18,481 bases of DNA from Treponema sp. UBA6988 (GTDB taxonomy: Bacteria; Spirochaetota; Spirochaetia; Treponematales; Treponemataceae): the NCBI GenBank assembly GCA_002448445.1, contig DJYC01000013.1, positions 1 to 18,481 of the forward strand, written 5' to 3'. Positions 1-5,547 of the stretch are shown in pieces (position 1 is the first letter of the stretch; each line of letters opens with the position of its first letter). The translations under genes and the position numbers were made by a program. The notes beneath the pieces were generated by a model, which worked only from the letters and a program-made list of their open reading frames with translations, had not been told where the DNA came from and did no database searches.

Positions 1-111
1 AACAGCTTTGACCAGGAAGGCGTACAGCTTGGAAAGACACTGGCAAAGGCAGTTCTTGCAAACGACATGGAGCCAACTCTCAAGGCTTACGCAGGCCTTC
101 TGATTAAATAA
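1..111 (+). CDS. pgi: Glucose-6-phosphate isomerase, C-terminal fragment (5' end outside window)
   Basis: The frame opens at base 1 and gives 36 residues before a TAA stop. It starts NSFDQEGVQLGK, and a Ser-Phe-Asp-Gln-x-Gly-Val-x-Leu-Gly-Lys segment near the C-terminus is characteristic of glucose-6-phosphate isomerase, the cytoplasmic enzyme that interconverts glucose-6-phosphate and fructose-6-phosphate in glycolysis. The rest of the gene lies upstream of the window, so start, regulation and full length cannot be judged. The family call rests on this one short motif. Confidence 0.8.
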   Translation, partial: NSFDQEGVQLGKTLAKAVLANDMEPTLKAYAGLLIK

Positions 112-119
112 GCTTTTAT

Positions 120-145
120 AAAAAAAGGGGGGGGAAGTCTCCCCC
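120..145 (-). terminator. G/C hairpin beside an A/T run, possible intrinsic terminator
   Basis: A 6-bp stem (GGGGGA / TCCCCC, loop AGTC, 130-145) lies just after pgi. Read on the minus strand it is followed by three C and then seven T, the order expected of an intrinsic terminator. On the plus strand, where pgi would need it, no T run follows. It may stop antisense transcripts, or the hairpin alone may protect the pgi 3' end. No minus-strand gene upstream of it was found, so the function is uncertain. Confidence 0.25.
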
Positions 146-224
146 TCGCTCCAGCCACGAGTCGTTCCGCAAATGCCGTAAGTGGCAAGCAGACAAAGAA
201 AAAAAATGACAGTATCCACGGACG

Positions 225-317
225 CTGAGCCTGTCGAAGCGCCTACACCCTATTGCACACACCGCGCCCTTCGACTCCGCTCAGGGAGCGGCCGTCACCC
301 TGAACTAGTTTCAGGGT
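225..317. repeat. Interspersed palindromic (REP-like) element
   Basis: Two half-sites face each other: CTGAGCCTGTCGAAGCGC (225-242) and GCGCCCTTCGACTCCGCTCAG (from 264), which are imperfect inverted repeats. They are followed by a clean hairpin ACCCTGAA-CTAGT-TTCAGGGT (297-317, 8-bp stem). The CTGAGC..GTCGAAG / CTTCGAC..GCTCAG words are typical of dispersed extragenic palindromes in many bacterial genomes. No ORF of note overlaps it. Whether it is repeated elsewhere in this genome cannot be seen from one window. Confidence 0.6.
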
Positions 318-428
318 CTGTACCGCAAGAAAATGCCTGTTTTTGAAACAGCCACTTCCGTCATTTGCTCCACTTTGTCGTGTCTTCCACTACCCCCTCT
401 GCGGGGCAGTCTCTTTGCAAATACCCCG

Positions 429-846
429 CAACGCCCCCAAATTGGTGATGGCAAACAATAAAAATACGCGAGTTTCACAGAAACTCGGAGAGTAACCGCA
501 GGTTACGACCAACGCCTGCTCAAATTAGTTGGTGTTAACAGATAAATCTTGCGAGTTACAAAGTAACTCGGTAGCTCGCGCAGTGAGCGGACAACGCCCA
601 AAAATTGGTGATGGCAAACAATAAAAATACGCGAGTTTCACAGAAACTCGGAGAGTAACCGCAGGTTACGACCAACGCCTGCTTAAATGAGTTGGTGTTA
701 ACAGATAAATCTTGCGAGTTACAAAGTAACTCGGTAGCTCGCGCAGTGAGCGGACAACGCCCAAAAATTGTTGATGGTAAACAATAAAAATGCGCGAGTT
801 TCGCAGAAACTCGGAGAGTAACCGCAGGTTACGACCAACGCCTGCT
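429..846. repeat. 163-bp tandem repeat, 2.56 copies, built of triloop hairpins
   Basis: Copies start at 429, 592 and 755, exactly 163 bp apart, at the word CAACGCCC. The third is cut short at 846. Copies 1 and 2 differ by only a few bases. A full unit carries four hairpins with three-base loops. In copy 1 these are CGAGTTTC-ACA-GAAACTCG (469-487), GTAACC-GCA-GGTTAC (492-506), CGAGTTAC-AAA-GTAACTCG (552-570) and GCTCGC-GCA-GTGAGC (574-588, one wobble pair). CCAAC/GTTGG inverted words also occur. The array ends 23 bp before the GNAT start codon, so any promoter for that gene lies in or at the edge of copy 3 (a TATATT at 846-851 is a possible -10). The only ORFs across it are antisense shadows. 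Confidence 0.9.
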
Positions 847-869
847 ATATTGAAGCGCAAGGAACATCC

Positions 870-1436
870 ATGGAACACAAAGGAACAATAAGAATAGAAA
901 CCCAACGCTTAGTTCTAAGAAGACACACCCTGGAAGACGCAGAATCCATGTTCAGCAACTGGGCAAGCGAAAAAGAAGTAACCAAGTTTTTGCGCTGGCA
1001 GCCCTACAAATGCGTTGAAGACGCAAAAAAAATGATTGCGGAATGGGTAGCCTCTTATTCCAAGCCCGACTTTTACTTTTGGACAATAGAGCTAAAAGAA
1101 ATCGGTGACATTGTTGGAGACATATCCGTAATAGCAATCAACGAGGATACAGAAAGCGTGGAACTTGGCTACGGAATAGGAAGCCGATGGTGGGGAAAGG
1201 GAATCACCGCAGAAGCAGGCAAAGCCCTTATCAAATTCTTTTTTGAAGAAGTCGGTGCAAGAAGGGTATATGCAAAGCATGCAAGCGGCAACCCCAATTC
1301 AGGAAAGGCAATGCAAAAAATGGGCATGAAATACGAAGGCACACTCAGGCAGTCGGACAAATGCAACCAGGGAATTGTAGACGTAGCCTATTATTCAATC
1401 CTAAAAGATGAATATTTTGGGCAAAAAAACTGCTAA
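870..1436 (+). CDS. GNAT-family N-acetyltransferase (RimJ/RimL-like)
   Basis: This 188-residue cytoplasmic enzyme most likely transfers an acetyl group from acetyl-CoA to an amine. It begins with the ETxRLxLR strand of the RimJ/RimL branch (residues 10-17). The acetyl-CoA-binding loop is ELGYGIGSRWWGKGI (98-112), with the R/QxxGxG pattern at R106-G109-G111. The C-terminal NPNSGKAMQKMGMKYEG segment (141-157) is also typical of the family. The length fits a single-domain GNAT. The ATG at 870 has AAGGA at 859-863 as ribosome-binding site. The gene stands alone on the plus strand, convergent with the methyltransferase and 51 bp from it. The substrate cannot be told: ribosomal-protein, antibiotic and small-molecule acetyltransferases share this architecture. 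Confidence 0.9.
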   Translation: MEHKGTIRIETQRLVLRRHTLEDAESMFSNWASEKEVTKFLRWQPYKCVEDAKKMIAEWVASYSKPDFYFWTIELKEIGDIVGDISVIAINEDTESVELGYGIGSRWWGKGITAEAGKALIKFFFEEVGARRVYAKHASGNPNSGKAMQKMGMKYEGTLRQSDKCNQGIVDVAYYSILKDEYFGQKNC

Positions 1437-1466
1437 AAAAACAACTGGAAGACTCCTGCCTACCAT

Positions 1467-1490
1467 GCCTGCACCGTTGCAAGCCTTTTA
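1467..1490 (+). terminator. Possible intrinsic terminator of the GNAT gene
   Basis: A 7-bp stem with one G-T wobble, GCCTGCA-CCGT-TGCAAGC (1467-1484), is followed by CTTTTA. It lies 30 bp past the GNAT stop and touches the stop codon of the convergent methyltransferase. The T run is short, so termination may be weak. Confidence 0.35.
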
Positions 1491-2504
1491 CTGGAACAAT
1501 TCAAGCCCGCCGGAGGGATTTTCCTTTTTACAGCCAGAGCTTTCCGTCTTCTTCCTTTTCTGCTGGAACGTATTAAGAGTATTCCTTTCCCAGAAAACTC
1601 CGTCCTCGTAGCCCTGAATGCTGCCGTCAGAGTCCGCCATCAAAAGACGCTTTGCAGCCCAAAGGCAGTATTCCCTGTTAATCTCTATTCCGCAGTAATG
1701 CCTGCCAAGTTTCTTTGCAACCGCACATGCAGTCCCCGAGCCAAGAAAGGGGTCAAAAACCATGTCTCCCGATTTGGAAGAGGCAAGCACAAGCTTTGCA
1801 TAAAGCTTTTCAGGCTTTTGGGTTGGGTGGTCGGTATTTTCACTCATGGACCAAAATGGAATTGAAATGTCGTCCCAAAAATTTGAAGGGTAAGTAATGC
1901 GGAAGTTTCCGCCCTCGCTTTCTTCCCAGTCCTTGGGTTCACCGTCCTTTCTATAGGGGGCAATAACCCGCCTCTTCATCTTTACGGCTTCAACATTAAA
2001 ATAATAGTCAGAAGGATTTTTTACAGCAAACCAGATGTCTTCCATTCCGTTCTTCCAGTTTGACTTTGCACCCCGCCCCTTTTCCCTCTGCCAGGTAATG
2101 CGGTTGATTACGGTAAGGTTCTTTTCCAAAGCCCTTTGCAAAGAAGACGTGCACTTCCAGTCCCCGCACAAATAAAGGCTTCCATTGTCCTTAAGCTTGC
2201 GACAAACCAAGGGCAGCCAGGAGTCAAGGTAGGCATCGTAGTCTTCTTCCTTAGAAGCAGAGAATTTTAATCCGTTAAAGTTTTTATTCAAGTTGTATGG
2301 AGGGTCAATAATAACAAGGTCTGCAAATCCGTCGGGAACAAGAGGCAGGGCTTCAAAAAGGTCGGCGTTTATTATTTTGTCCCTACAAGAATCAGAATCA
2401 TTCTTTATGTCCTGAATGCCGGAGAGTCCTTTTGCAAGAGTTTCTTCTTCTCCTGGCAAGAGTGTCAGAGTCCTGTTTCTTCCTGCACGCAACTTTTCTT
2501 CCAT
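1488..2504 (-). CDS. DNA amino-methyltransferase (N6-adenine or N4-cytosine), beta class
   Basis: This 338-residue protein methylates an exocyclic amino group in DNA using S-adenosylmethionine. The catalytic motif IV, DLVIIDPPYNL (DPPY at 67-70), comes first. The SAM-binding motif I, FDPFLGSGT (about 250-258), is near the C-terminus, after HPTQKP (226-231). That order defines the beta class. A longer frame reaches a TTG at 2534 but would overlap tatD by 26 bp. I chose the ATG at 2504 because GGAG lies 9 nt upstream, inside the last tatD codons, and the gap to the tatD stop is then 4 nt. No restriction endonuclease gene is adjacent, so it looks like an orphan methyltransferase. The target site cannot be read from sequence. 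The last 30 residues are Lys/Ser-rich and poorly defined. Confidence 0.9.
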   Translation of the reverse strand: MEEKLRAGRNRTLTLLPGEEETLAKGLSGIQDIKNDSDSCRDKIINADLFEALPLVPDGFADLVIIDPPYNLNKNFNGLKFSASKEEDYDAYLDSWLPLVCRKLKDNGSLYLCGDWKCTSSLQRALEKNLTVINRITWQREKGRGAKSNWKNGMEDIWFAVKNPSDYYFNVEAVKMKRRVIAPYRKDGEPKDWEESEGGNFRITYPSNFWDDISIPFWSMSENTDHPTQKPEKLYAKLVLASSKSGDMVFDPFLGSGTACAVAKKLGRHYCGIEINREYCLWAAKRLLMADSDGSIQGYEDGVFWERNTLNTFQQKRKKTESSGCKKENPSGGLELFQ

Positions 2505-2508
2505 AAAG

Positions 2509-3408
2509 TTACACTCCAGCCGGCTGTATGCCAAAAAGTTCTGCGCAGTTTTTGTCTACTATGTGGCACAATTCTTCCGTGGAAATTCCCCTTATCTTTG
2601 CTATAAAGTCGTAGGTGTGCCTTATGAGCAAGGGGGTGTTCATCTGACCACGGAATGGAACCGGAGCCAGATAAGGTGCGTCTGTTTCCAAAAGAAGCCT
2701 GTCTTCCGGCACAAAGCGCAAGAGTTCTTCCATCTGGGGCATCTTGCTCTTTTTTGTGTAGGTTGTTCCCCCGCCAAAGGCAATATGCCAGCCCATGTCC
2801 AAGAAAGTCCTTGCCTCTTCTATTCCGTAAGAAAAACAGTGGATAATGCCGCGGTTATAGCCTGATTTTTTTATGCAGTCAAGTGTGTCCTCAAAGCCGT
2901 CCCGGCTGTGAACTATAAAGGGCAAGCCCAGCTCCTTTGCAAGGGAAAGCTGCATCATAAAGAGCTCCCTTTCCCCTTCGTACAAGCCAGCGTCAAAGTC
3001 ATCCTCGCACCTTCCGTCCACTCCAGAAGGGTTCCAGTGGTGGTCTATTCCCCCTTCCCCGATTGCAACAAGCTTTTTGCAAAAGGACTCACCCGGCTTT
3101 GTAAAGGCATCTATCTGGGAGCGCAATTCGCATACGCAAGCCTCCCTGTTTTTTATTGAATCAACTCCGGGCCATATTCCCGCACTAAAGCAAAGGAACT
3201 TTTCCACAGCATCTTTTTGTCCAGCCGGCAAAAGGGCAATAGCCTGCATAACAGCGTCACGCCTGCAAAGCAAATCATCAGCCTTGGTTCCTATGTCCAA
3301 GCCAAATTCCGCCCCAGCCAAAGCCATGCCGGAAAGAATAGCAGAAGCCTCCTGAATTCCTGTCTTTTCGCTAATATAATGAAGGTGAAAGTGAGTGTCT
3401 GAAAACAT
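2509..3408 (-). CDS. tatD: TatD-family metal-dependent DNase
   Basis: This 299-residue TIM-barrel hydrolase is cytoplasmic, and TatD proteins act as metal-dependent 3'-5' exonucleases or deoxyribonucleases. Metal ligands are visible in the right order: D-T-H-F-H (H6, H8), GEGGID (E118), HSRDG (H167), HCFSYG (H190) and ETDAPYLAP (D243). It is longer than the usual 255-265 residues, with extra sequence between residues 50 and 140. The start MFSDTHFHL is the standard position for the family, so the ATG at 3408 is firm although no Shine-Dalgarno sequence precedes it. A promoter ends only 6 nt before the ATG, so the mRNA may be leaderless. It is the first gene of a two-gene operon with the methyltransferase. 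Confidence 0.95.
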   Translation of the reverse strand: MFSDTHFHLHYISEKTGIQEASAILSGMALAGAEFGLDIGTKADDLLCRRDAVMQAIALLPAGQKDAVEKFLCFSAGIWPGVDSIKNREACVCELRSQIDAFTKPGESFCKKLVAIGEGGIDHHWNPSGVDGRCEDDFDAGLYEGERELFMMQLSLAKELGLPFIVHSRDGFEDTLDCIKKSGYNRGIIHCFSYGIEEARTFLDMGWHIAFGGGTTYTKKSKMPQMEELLRFVPEDRLLLETDAPYLAPVPFRGQMNTPLLIRHTYDFIAKIRGISTEELCHIVDKNCAELFGIQPAGV

Positions 3409-3414
3409 GCTTGC

Positions 3415-3443
3415 ATTTTATATGAACAAGGGCTTTTGGACAA
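3415..3443 (-). promoter_or_regulatory. tatD promoter with no room for a leader
   Basis: On the minus strand TTGTCC (3438-3443) and TAAAAT (3415-3420) are 17 nt apart, and only GCAAGC separates the -10 from the tatD ATG. Transcription starting about 7 nt past the -10 would begin at the start codon. An overlapping TATAAA (3417-3422) is an alternative -10 with a 15-nt spacer and an 8-nt gap to the ATG. Confidence 0.55.
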
Positions 3444-3547
3444 GATATTTGGACAATTAAGATTAACACAGCCCAAATTTCACTAAAAATTTGAGTAGAA
3501 AATTCAAAATTTTTTATAAAATTCTTACTAAAAACATCAAAATTTGA

Positions 3548-3579
3548 TTGACAAATAATAAGCAATACGTTAATATAAT
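3548..3579 (+). promoter_or_regulatory. Plus-strand sigma-70-like promoter, divergent from tatD
   Basis: A perfect -35 box TTGACA (3548-3553) is followed by TAATAT (3571-3576, 17-nt spacer) or the perfect TATAAT (3574-3579, 20-nt spacer). No plus-strand protein gene follows. An intrinsic terminator lies about 40-70 bp downstream, so it probably drives a small RNA. Confidence 0.6.
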
Positions 3580-3584
3580 CTTAG

Positions 3585-3651
3585 CTTGTAAAAAAGCTGA
3601 TAAACTCTCTCCTTTGCCTTGGGATTGCAAAATCTCAAGGCTTTCTTTTTT
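3585..3651 (+). ncRNA. Candidate small RNA, about 65 nt
   Basis: The stretch lies between the promoter at 3548-3579 and the terminator hairpin at 3617-3640, and no convincing ORF lies in it. A small 5' hairpin, AGCTT-GTAAAA-AAGCT, lies at about 3583-3598, a mostly single-stranded pyrimidine-rich stretch (CTCTCTCCTTTG) follows, and then the terminator stem. A single-stranded CU-rich linker between two stems is a common small-RNA layout. I do not recognise it as a known RNA family. The start is estimated from the promoter, with an error of a few bases. Read-through would add the hairpin element at 3658-3730. Confidence 0.45.
3617..3651 (+). terminator. Intrinsic terminator on the plus strand
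   Basis: A 10-bp stem with one G-T wobble (CCTTGGGATT / AATCTCAAGG, loop GCAA) is followed by CTTTCTTTTTT. The T run is only on the plus-strand side, so it serves plus-strand transcription although tatD and yigZ on either side are both minus-strand. Confidence 0.75.
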
Positions 3652-3657
3652 GGTGTT

Positions 3658-3730
3658 ACCATCTGGCATTTAAAGATTGCCGTGTCATGGTTGGACAGGG
3701 TCACCAACCGCACGGCACTGACGGGATGGT
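3658..3730. other. Long structured hairpin element of unknown type
   Basis: A nested fold is visible: outer arms ACCATC (3658-3663) and GATGGT (3725-3730), middle arms GCCGTG (3679-3684) and CACGGC (3711-3716), inner arms GGTTGG (3689-3694) and CCAACC (3704-3709), with a 9-nt loop ACAGGGTCA. On the plus strand the outer stem is followed by GTTTTA. It does not match riboswitch, SRP, tmRNA or 6S consensus words that I know. It could be part of a longer RNA started at the 3548-3579 promoter, or a DNA repeat. Confidence 0.5.
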
Positions 3731-3800
3731 GTTTTATGGTCAAATTATGCCATTAAGCCTGTAAGTTATAAAAAGGCAGCAGAAAGAGGCACGGCAGGTG

Positions 3801-3886
3801 CTGGAGGGGCCCGCGCTAGCGGGTTGCGAACTCGCAGCGCAGCTTCGAGCGAGCAATGGAGCCGAAAGGCGGAATCCCGGAAGTGC
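3801..3886 (+). repeat. REP-like hairpin element, copy A
   Basis: It begins GGAGGGGCCCGC and contains CCCGC-GCTA-GCGGG (3810-3823), TTGC...GCAA (3824 to about 3856), GCC-GAAA-GGC (3861-3870) and GGAATCCCGGAA. The same skeleton recurs, with different stem lengths and loops, in copy B (9978-10055, minus orientation). A 68-codon antisense ORF (3740-3946) runs across it and is not credible as a gene. Confidence 0.75.
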
Positions 3887-3953
3887 CACACAAAGGGCAT
3901 GCTTGGCAGCGTAAAAGTAAGATGTAAAAAGGAAAAAGCGCCGCAAAAAGATT

Positions 3954-3986
3954 AAAAAAAATAAAGATTGAAACCGGGGACAGTTT
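3954..3986 (-). terminator. Possible terminator of the parE-parC-yigZ operon
   Basis: Directly after the yigZ stop, on the minus strand, AAACTG-TCCC-CGGTTT forms a 6-bp stem with one wobble pair (3971-3986). It is followed after a short gap by TTTATTTTTTTT. The stem is weak and the T run begins a few bases late. Confidence 0.4.
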
Positions 3987-4589
3987 TTATTGCGAAAACT
4001 GAACCTGCGACTTTCCCTTGCTAAGGTTTCGTATGCCCTCTTCCAGGGAGGAAGTCTCGCTTGCCCAGATGCAACCGCTGATTAGGACTTGGGAAGCAAA
4101 GTCTTCTTTTATGGAATCCGTGTGGAATGAAGAAAGGAATCTCATGGCAATTTCGTAAAGGGGGTATTCCACGCTAAAGGTAAAGGTGGATTTTTCTACA
4201 AGCTCTTCGGTCTGGCATGCTTCGAGGACGGCTTTTACGCTGTCTGAATAGGCATGGACAAGGCCGCCAGTGCCAAGAAGGGTTCCGCCAAAGTAGCGCG
4301 TTACTGTTACAAGGATATCGGTAATTCCGCTGCCCTTAAGAACGTCCAGCATTGGTCTTCCTGCAGTTCCGCCTGGTTCACCGTCGTCGCTCATGCCGTT
4401 TATTCCGCCATCTTTTCCGCAGACAAAGGCATGGCATACATGGGTTGCATCCGAATAACGTTTTTTCTGCTCGTGGAGTCTTTCCCTTGCCTCTAGGGAG
4501 TCGTGCACGGTAAAGGCTTCTGCAATAAAGCGGGAGTTTTTTATGTTAAGCTCCGCAAGCGGAGCCTGATTCTGGCAAAGAATTTTCAT
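3987..4589 (-). CDS. yigZ: YigZ/IMPACT-family protein
   Basis: This 200-residue protein belongs to the UPF0029/IMPACT family, whose bacterial members (YigZ) are soluble proteins of unclear role linked to translation or stress. The signature SDDGEPGGTAGRPML is at residues 67-81 and the second conserved block, VTRYFGGTLLGTGGLVHAYSDSVKAVL, at 95-121. Length matches the usual 200-210 residues, with an N-terminal IMPACT domain and a C-terminal ferredoxin-like domain. Its ATG overlaps the stop of the upstream membrane-protein gene in an ATGA, so translation is probably coupled. It is the last gene of the four-gene parE operon. The family call is strong; the biochemical function is not known from sequence. 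Confidence 0.92.
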   Translation of the reverse strand: MKILCQNQAPLAELNIKNSRFIAEAFTVHDSLEARERLHEQKKRYSDATHVCHAFVCGKDGGINGMSDDGEPGGTAGRPMLDVLKGSGITDILVTVTRYFGGTLLGTGGLVHAYSDSVKAVLEACQTEELVEKSTFTFSVEYPLYEIAMRFLSSFHTDSIKEDFASQVLISGCIWASETSSLEEGIRNLSKGKSQVQFSQ

Positions 4590-5533
4590 TCGCCCTCTTG
4601 GACGGAACTGTCCTTCTCTTCCGCAGAGCCCTCTTCTTCCGCCTGAACCGGCACCTGCTCCTGGCTGACGACGACCTGGACTGCACCGACCGTAAAAAAG
4701 AAATAGACCGGTATTGCAATCAGAACGCGTGCCATAACCTTGTAGTATTCAAAGAGGCGCATAATCGAAAGGAACATGGCAAGTATGCCCACTGAGGTTC
4801 CTAGGTTCTTGGGAATAAAGGCAAGCACCACAGTAAGGAGGATGACGCTCAGGAGGGACGTTCCAGCCGCATTGATGACAAAGGCAGCAAAATGAACTAT
4901 CTGGCCGCGCAGTATGCGTATGCTCAATGCAAAGGAGGCAAGTGTCCTGACGTTCTTAAAATAGTACAAGATAAGGTGGACGAATGAAAATGGAATGAAT
5001 GCAAGGAGAAAAACTATTGCCGCTACCGCAAAAAAATACATGATGTAGGAAGAGTCCCCGCCAGAAATGCCAAGGGAAGCCCCCGTTTTTTTTATTATGA
5101 AAGAAAAGAGGAAAGATGTTAAAAATCCAAGCAGCAGGTAGAAAAGGGTGAATGCAATGGAAGAGCCAAGCACCCGCCTGTCTTTTTTTCTAAAGGCAAT
5201 GAAAAGCCAGCCCACGGTAACTCTTTTTTTCTGAACCATGCGGGCCGTTACGCAGAACATGCCGTAGAGCATCATAAAGAGGACTATGCAGAAAGCAAGG
5301 CTAAGGACAAAGGATGCGGCCGCCTTTAGCACGGGAGAATTAAAGGCAGCAGAAGCGGCTGTACCATTTGGGGATGAGCCCATTGCCACGGAAAGGGGAA
5401 CTGCACTCAGCAATGTCTCTATAATCGTGAACAAAAAGACCGTAAACAGAGCCTTTGAATGGTTGAGCTTTATGCACTGGTCAAAAACTGCCCGCATAAC
5501 TTTGAACTGCGGCTTTTTTACTATACCTTCCAA
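4586..5533 (-). CDS. Multi-pass membrane protein of unknown function
   Basis: 315 residues with about six or seven hydrophobic spans, near 29-50, 70-97, 123-146, 163-190, 211-240 and 266-289, placing it in the inner membrane. The C-terminus (290-315) is a soluble tail rich in Glu, Gln and Ser. I do not recognise the family. The start is a TTG at 5533: the parC stop is followed by AGAGGAAG, and 7 nt later comes the TTG, so the ribosome-binding site fits this codon. The first internal ATG is codon 13 and has no such site. It lies 14 nt after parC and overlaps yigZ by 4 nt, so it belongs to the topoisomerase operon, but nothing in the sequence ties it to DNA topology. Confidence 0.85.
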   Translation of the reverse strand: MEGIVKKPQFKVMRAVFDQCIKLNHSKALFTVFLFTIIETLLSAVPLSVAMGSSPNGTAASAAFNSPVLKAAASFVLSLAFCIVLFMMLYGMFCVTARMVQKKRVTVGWLFIAFRKKDRRVLGSSIAFTLFYLLLGFLTSFLFSFIIKKTGASLGISGGDSSYIMYFFAVAAIVFLLAFIPFSFVHLILYYFKNVRTLASFALSIRILRGQIVHFAAFVINAAGTSLLSVILLTVVLAFIPKNLGTSVGILAMFLSIMRLFEYYKVMARVLIAIPVYFFFTVGAVQVVVSQEQVPVQAEEEGSAEEKDSSVQEGE

Positions 5534-5547
5534 CTATTTACTTCCTC

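Noticed and set aside
429..846. CRISPR array
   Set aside because: The period is 163 bp with near-identical full units. There are no short repeats separated by unique spacers and no cas genes nearby.
429..870. Integron attC sites with the GNAT gene as a cassette
   Set aside because: Acetyltransferase genes are common cassettes and the repeats fold, but I could not find paired RYYYAAC/GTTRRRY core sites. AACGCC words are direct, not inverted, and no gene lies between repeat copies.
1488..2504. Complete restriction-modification system
   Set aside because: No endonuclease gene is adjacent. GNAT and TatD on either side are unrelated to restriction.
2505..2534. TTG start for the methyltransferase, 10 codons upstream
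   Set aside because: It would overlap tatD by 26 bp. The ATG at 2504 has a proper GGAG site and a 4-nt gap.
3658..3730. SRP RNA, riboswitch or tRNA
   Set aside because: The conserved words (GGAAGGAAGCAG for SRP, TPP/FMN/cobalamin boxes, a TTCGA T-loop) are missing.
3740..3946. Minus-strand ORF of 68 codons
   Set aside because: It runs through REP copy A and has no ribosome-binding site or protein-like composition.
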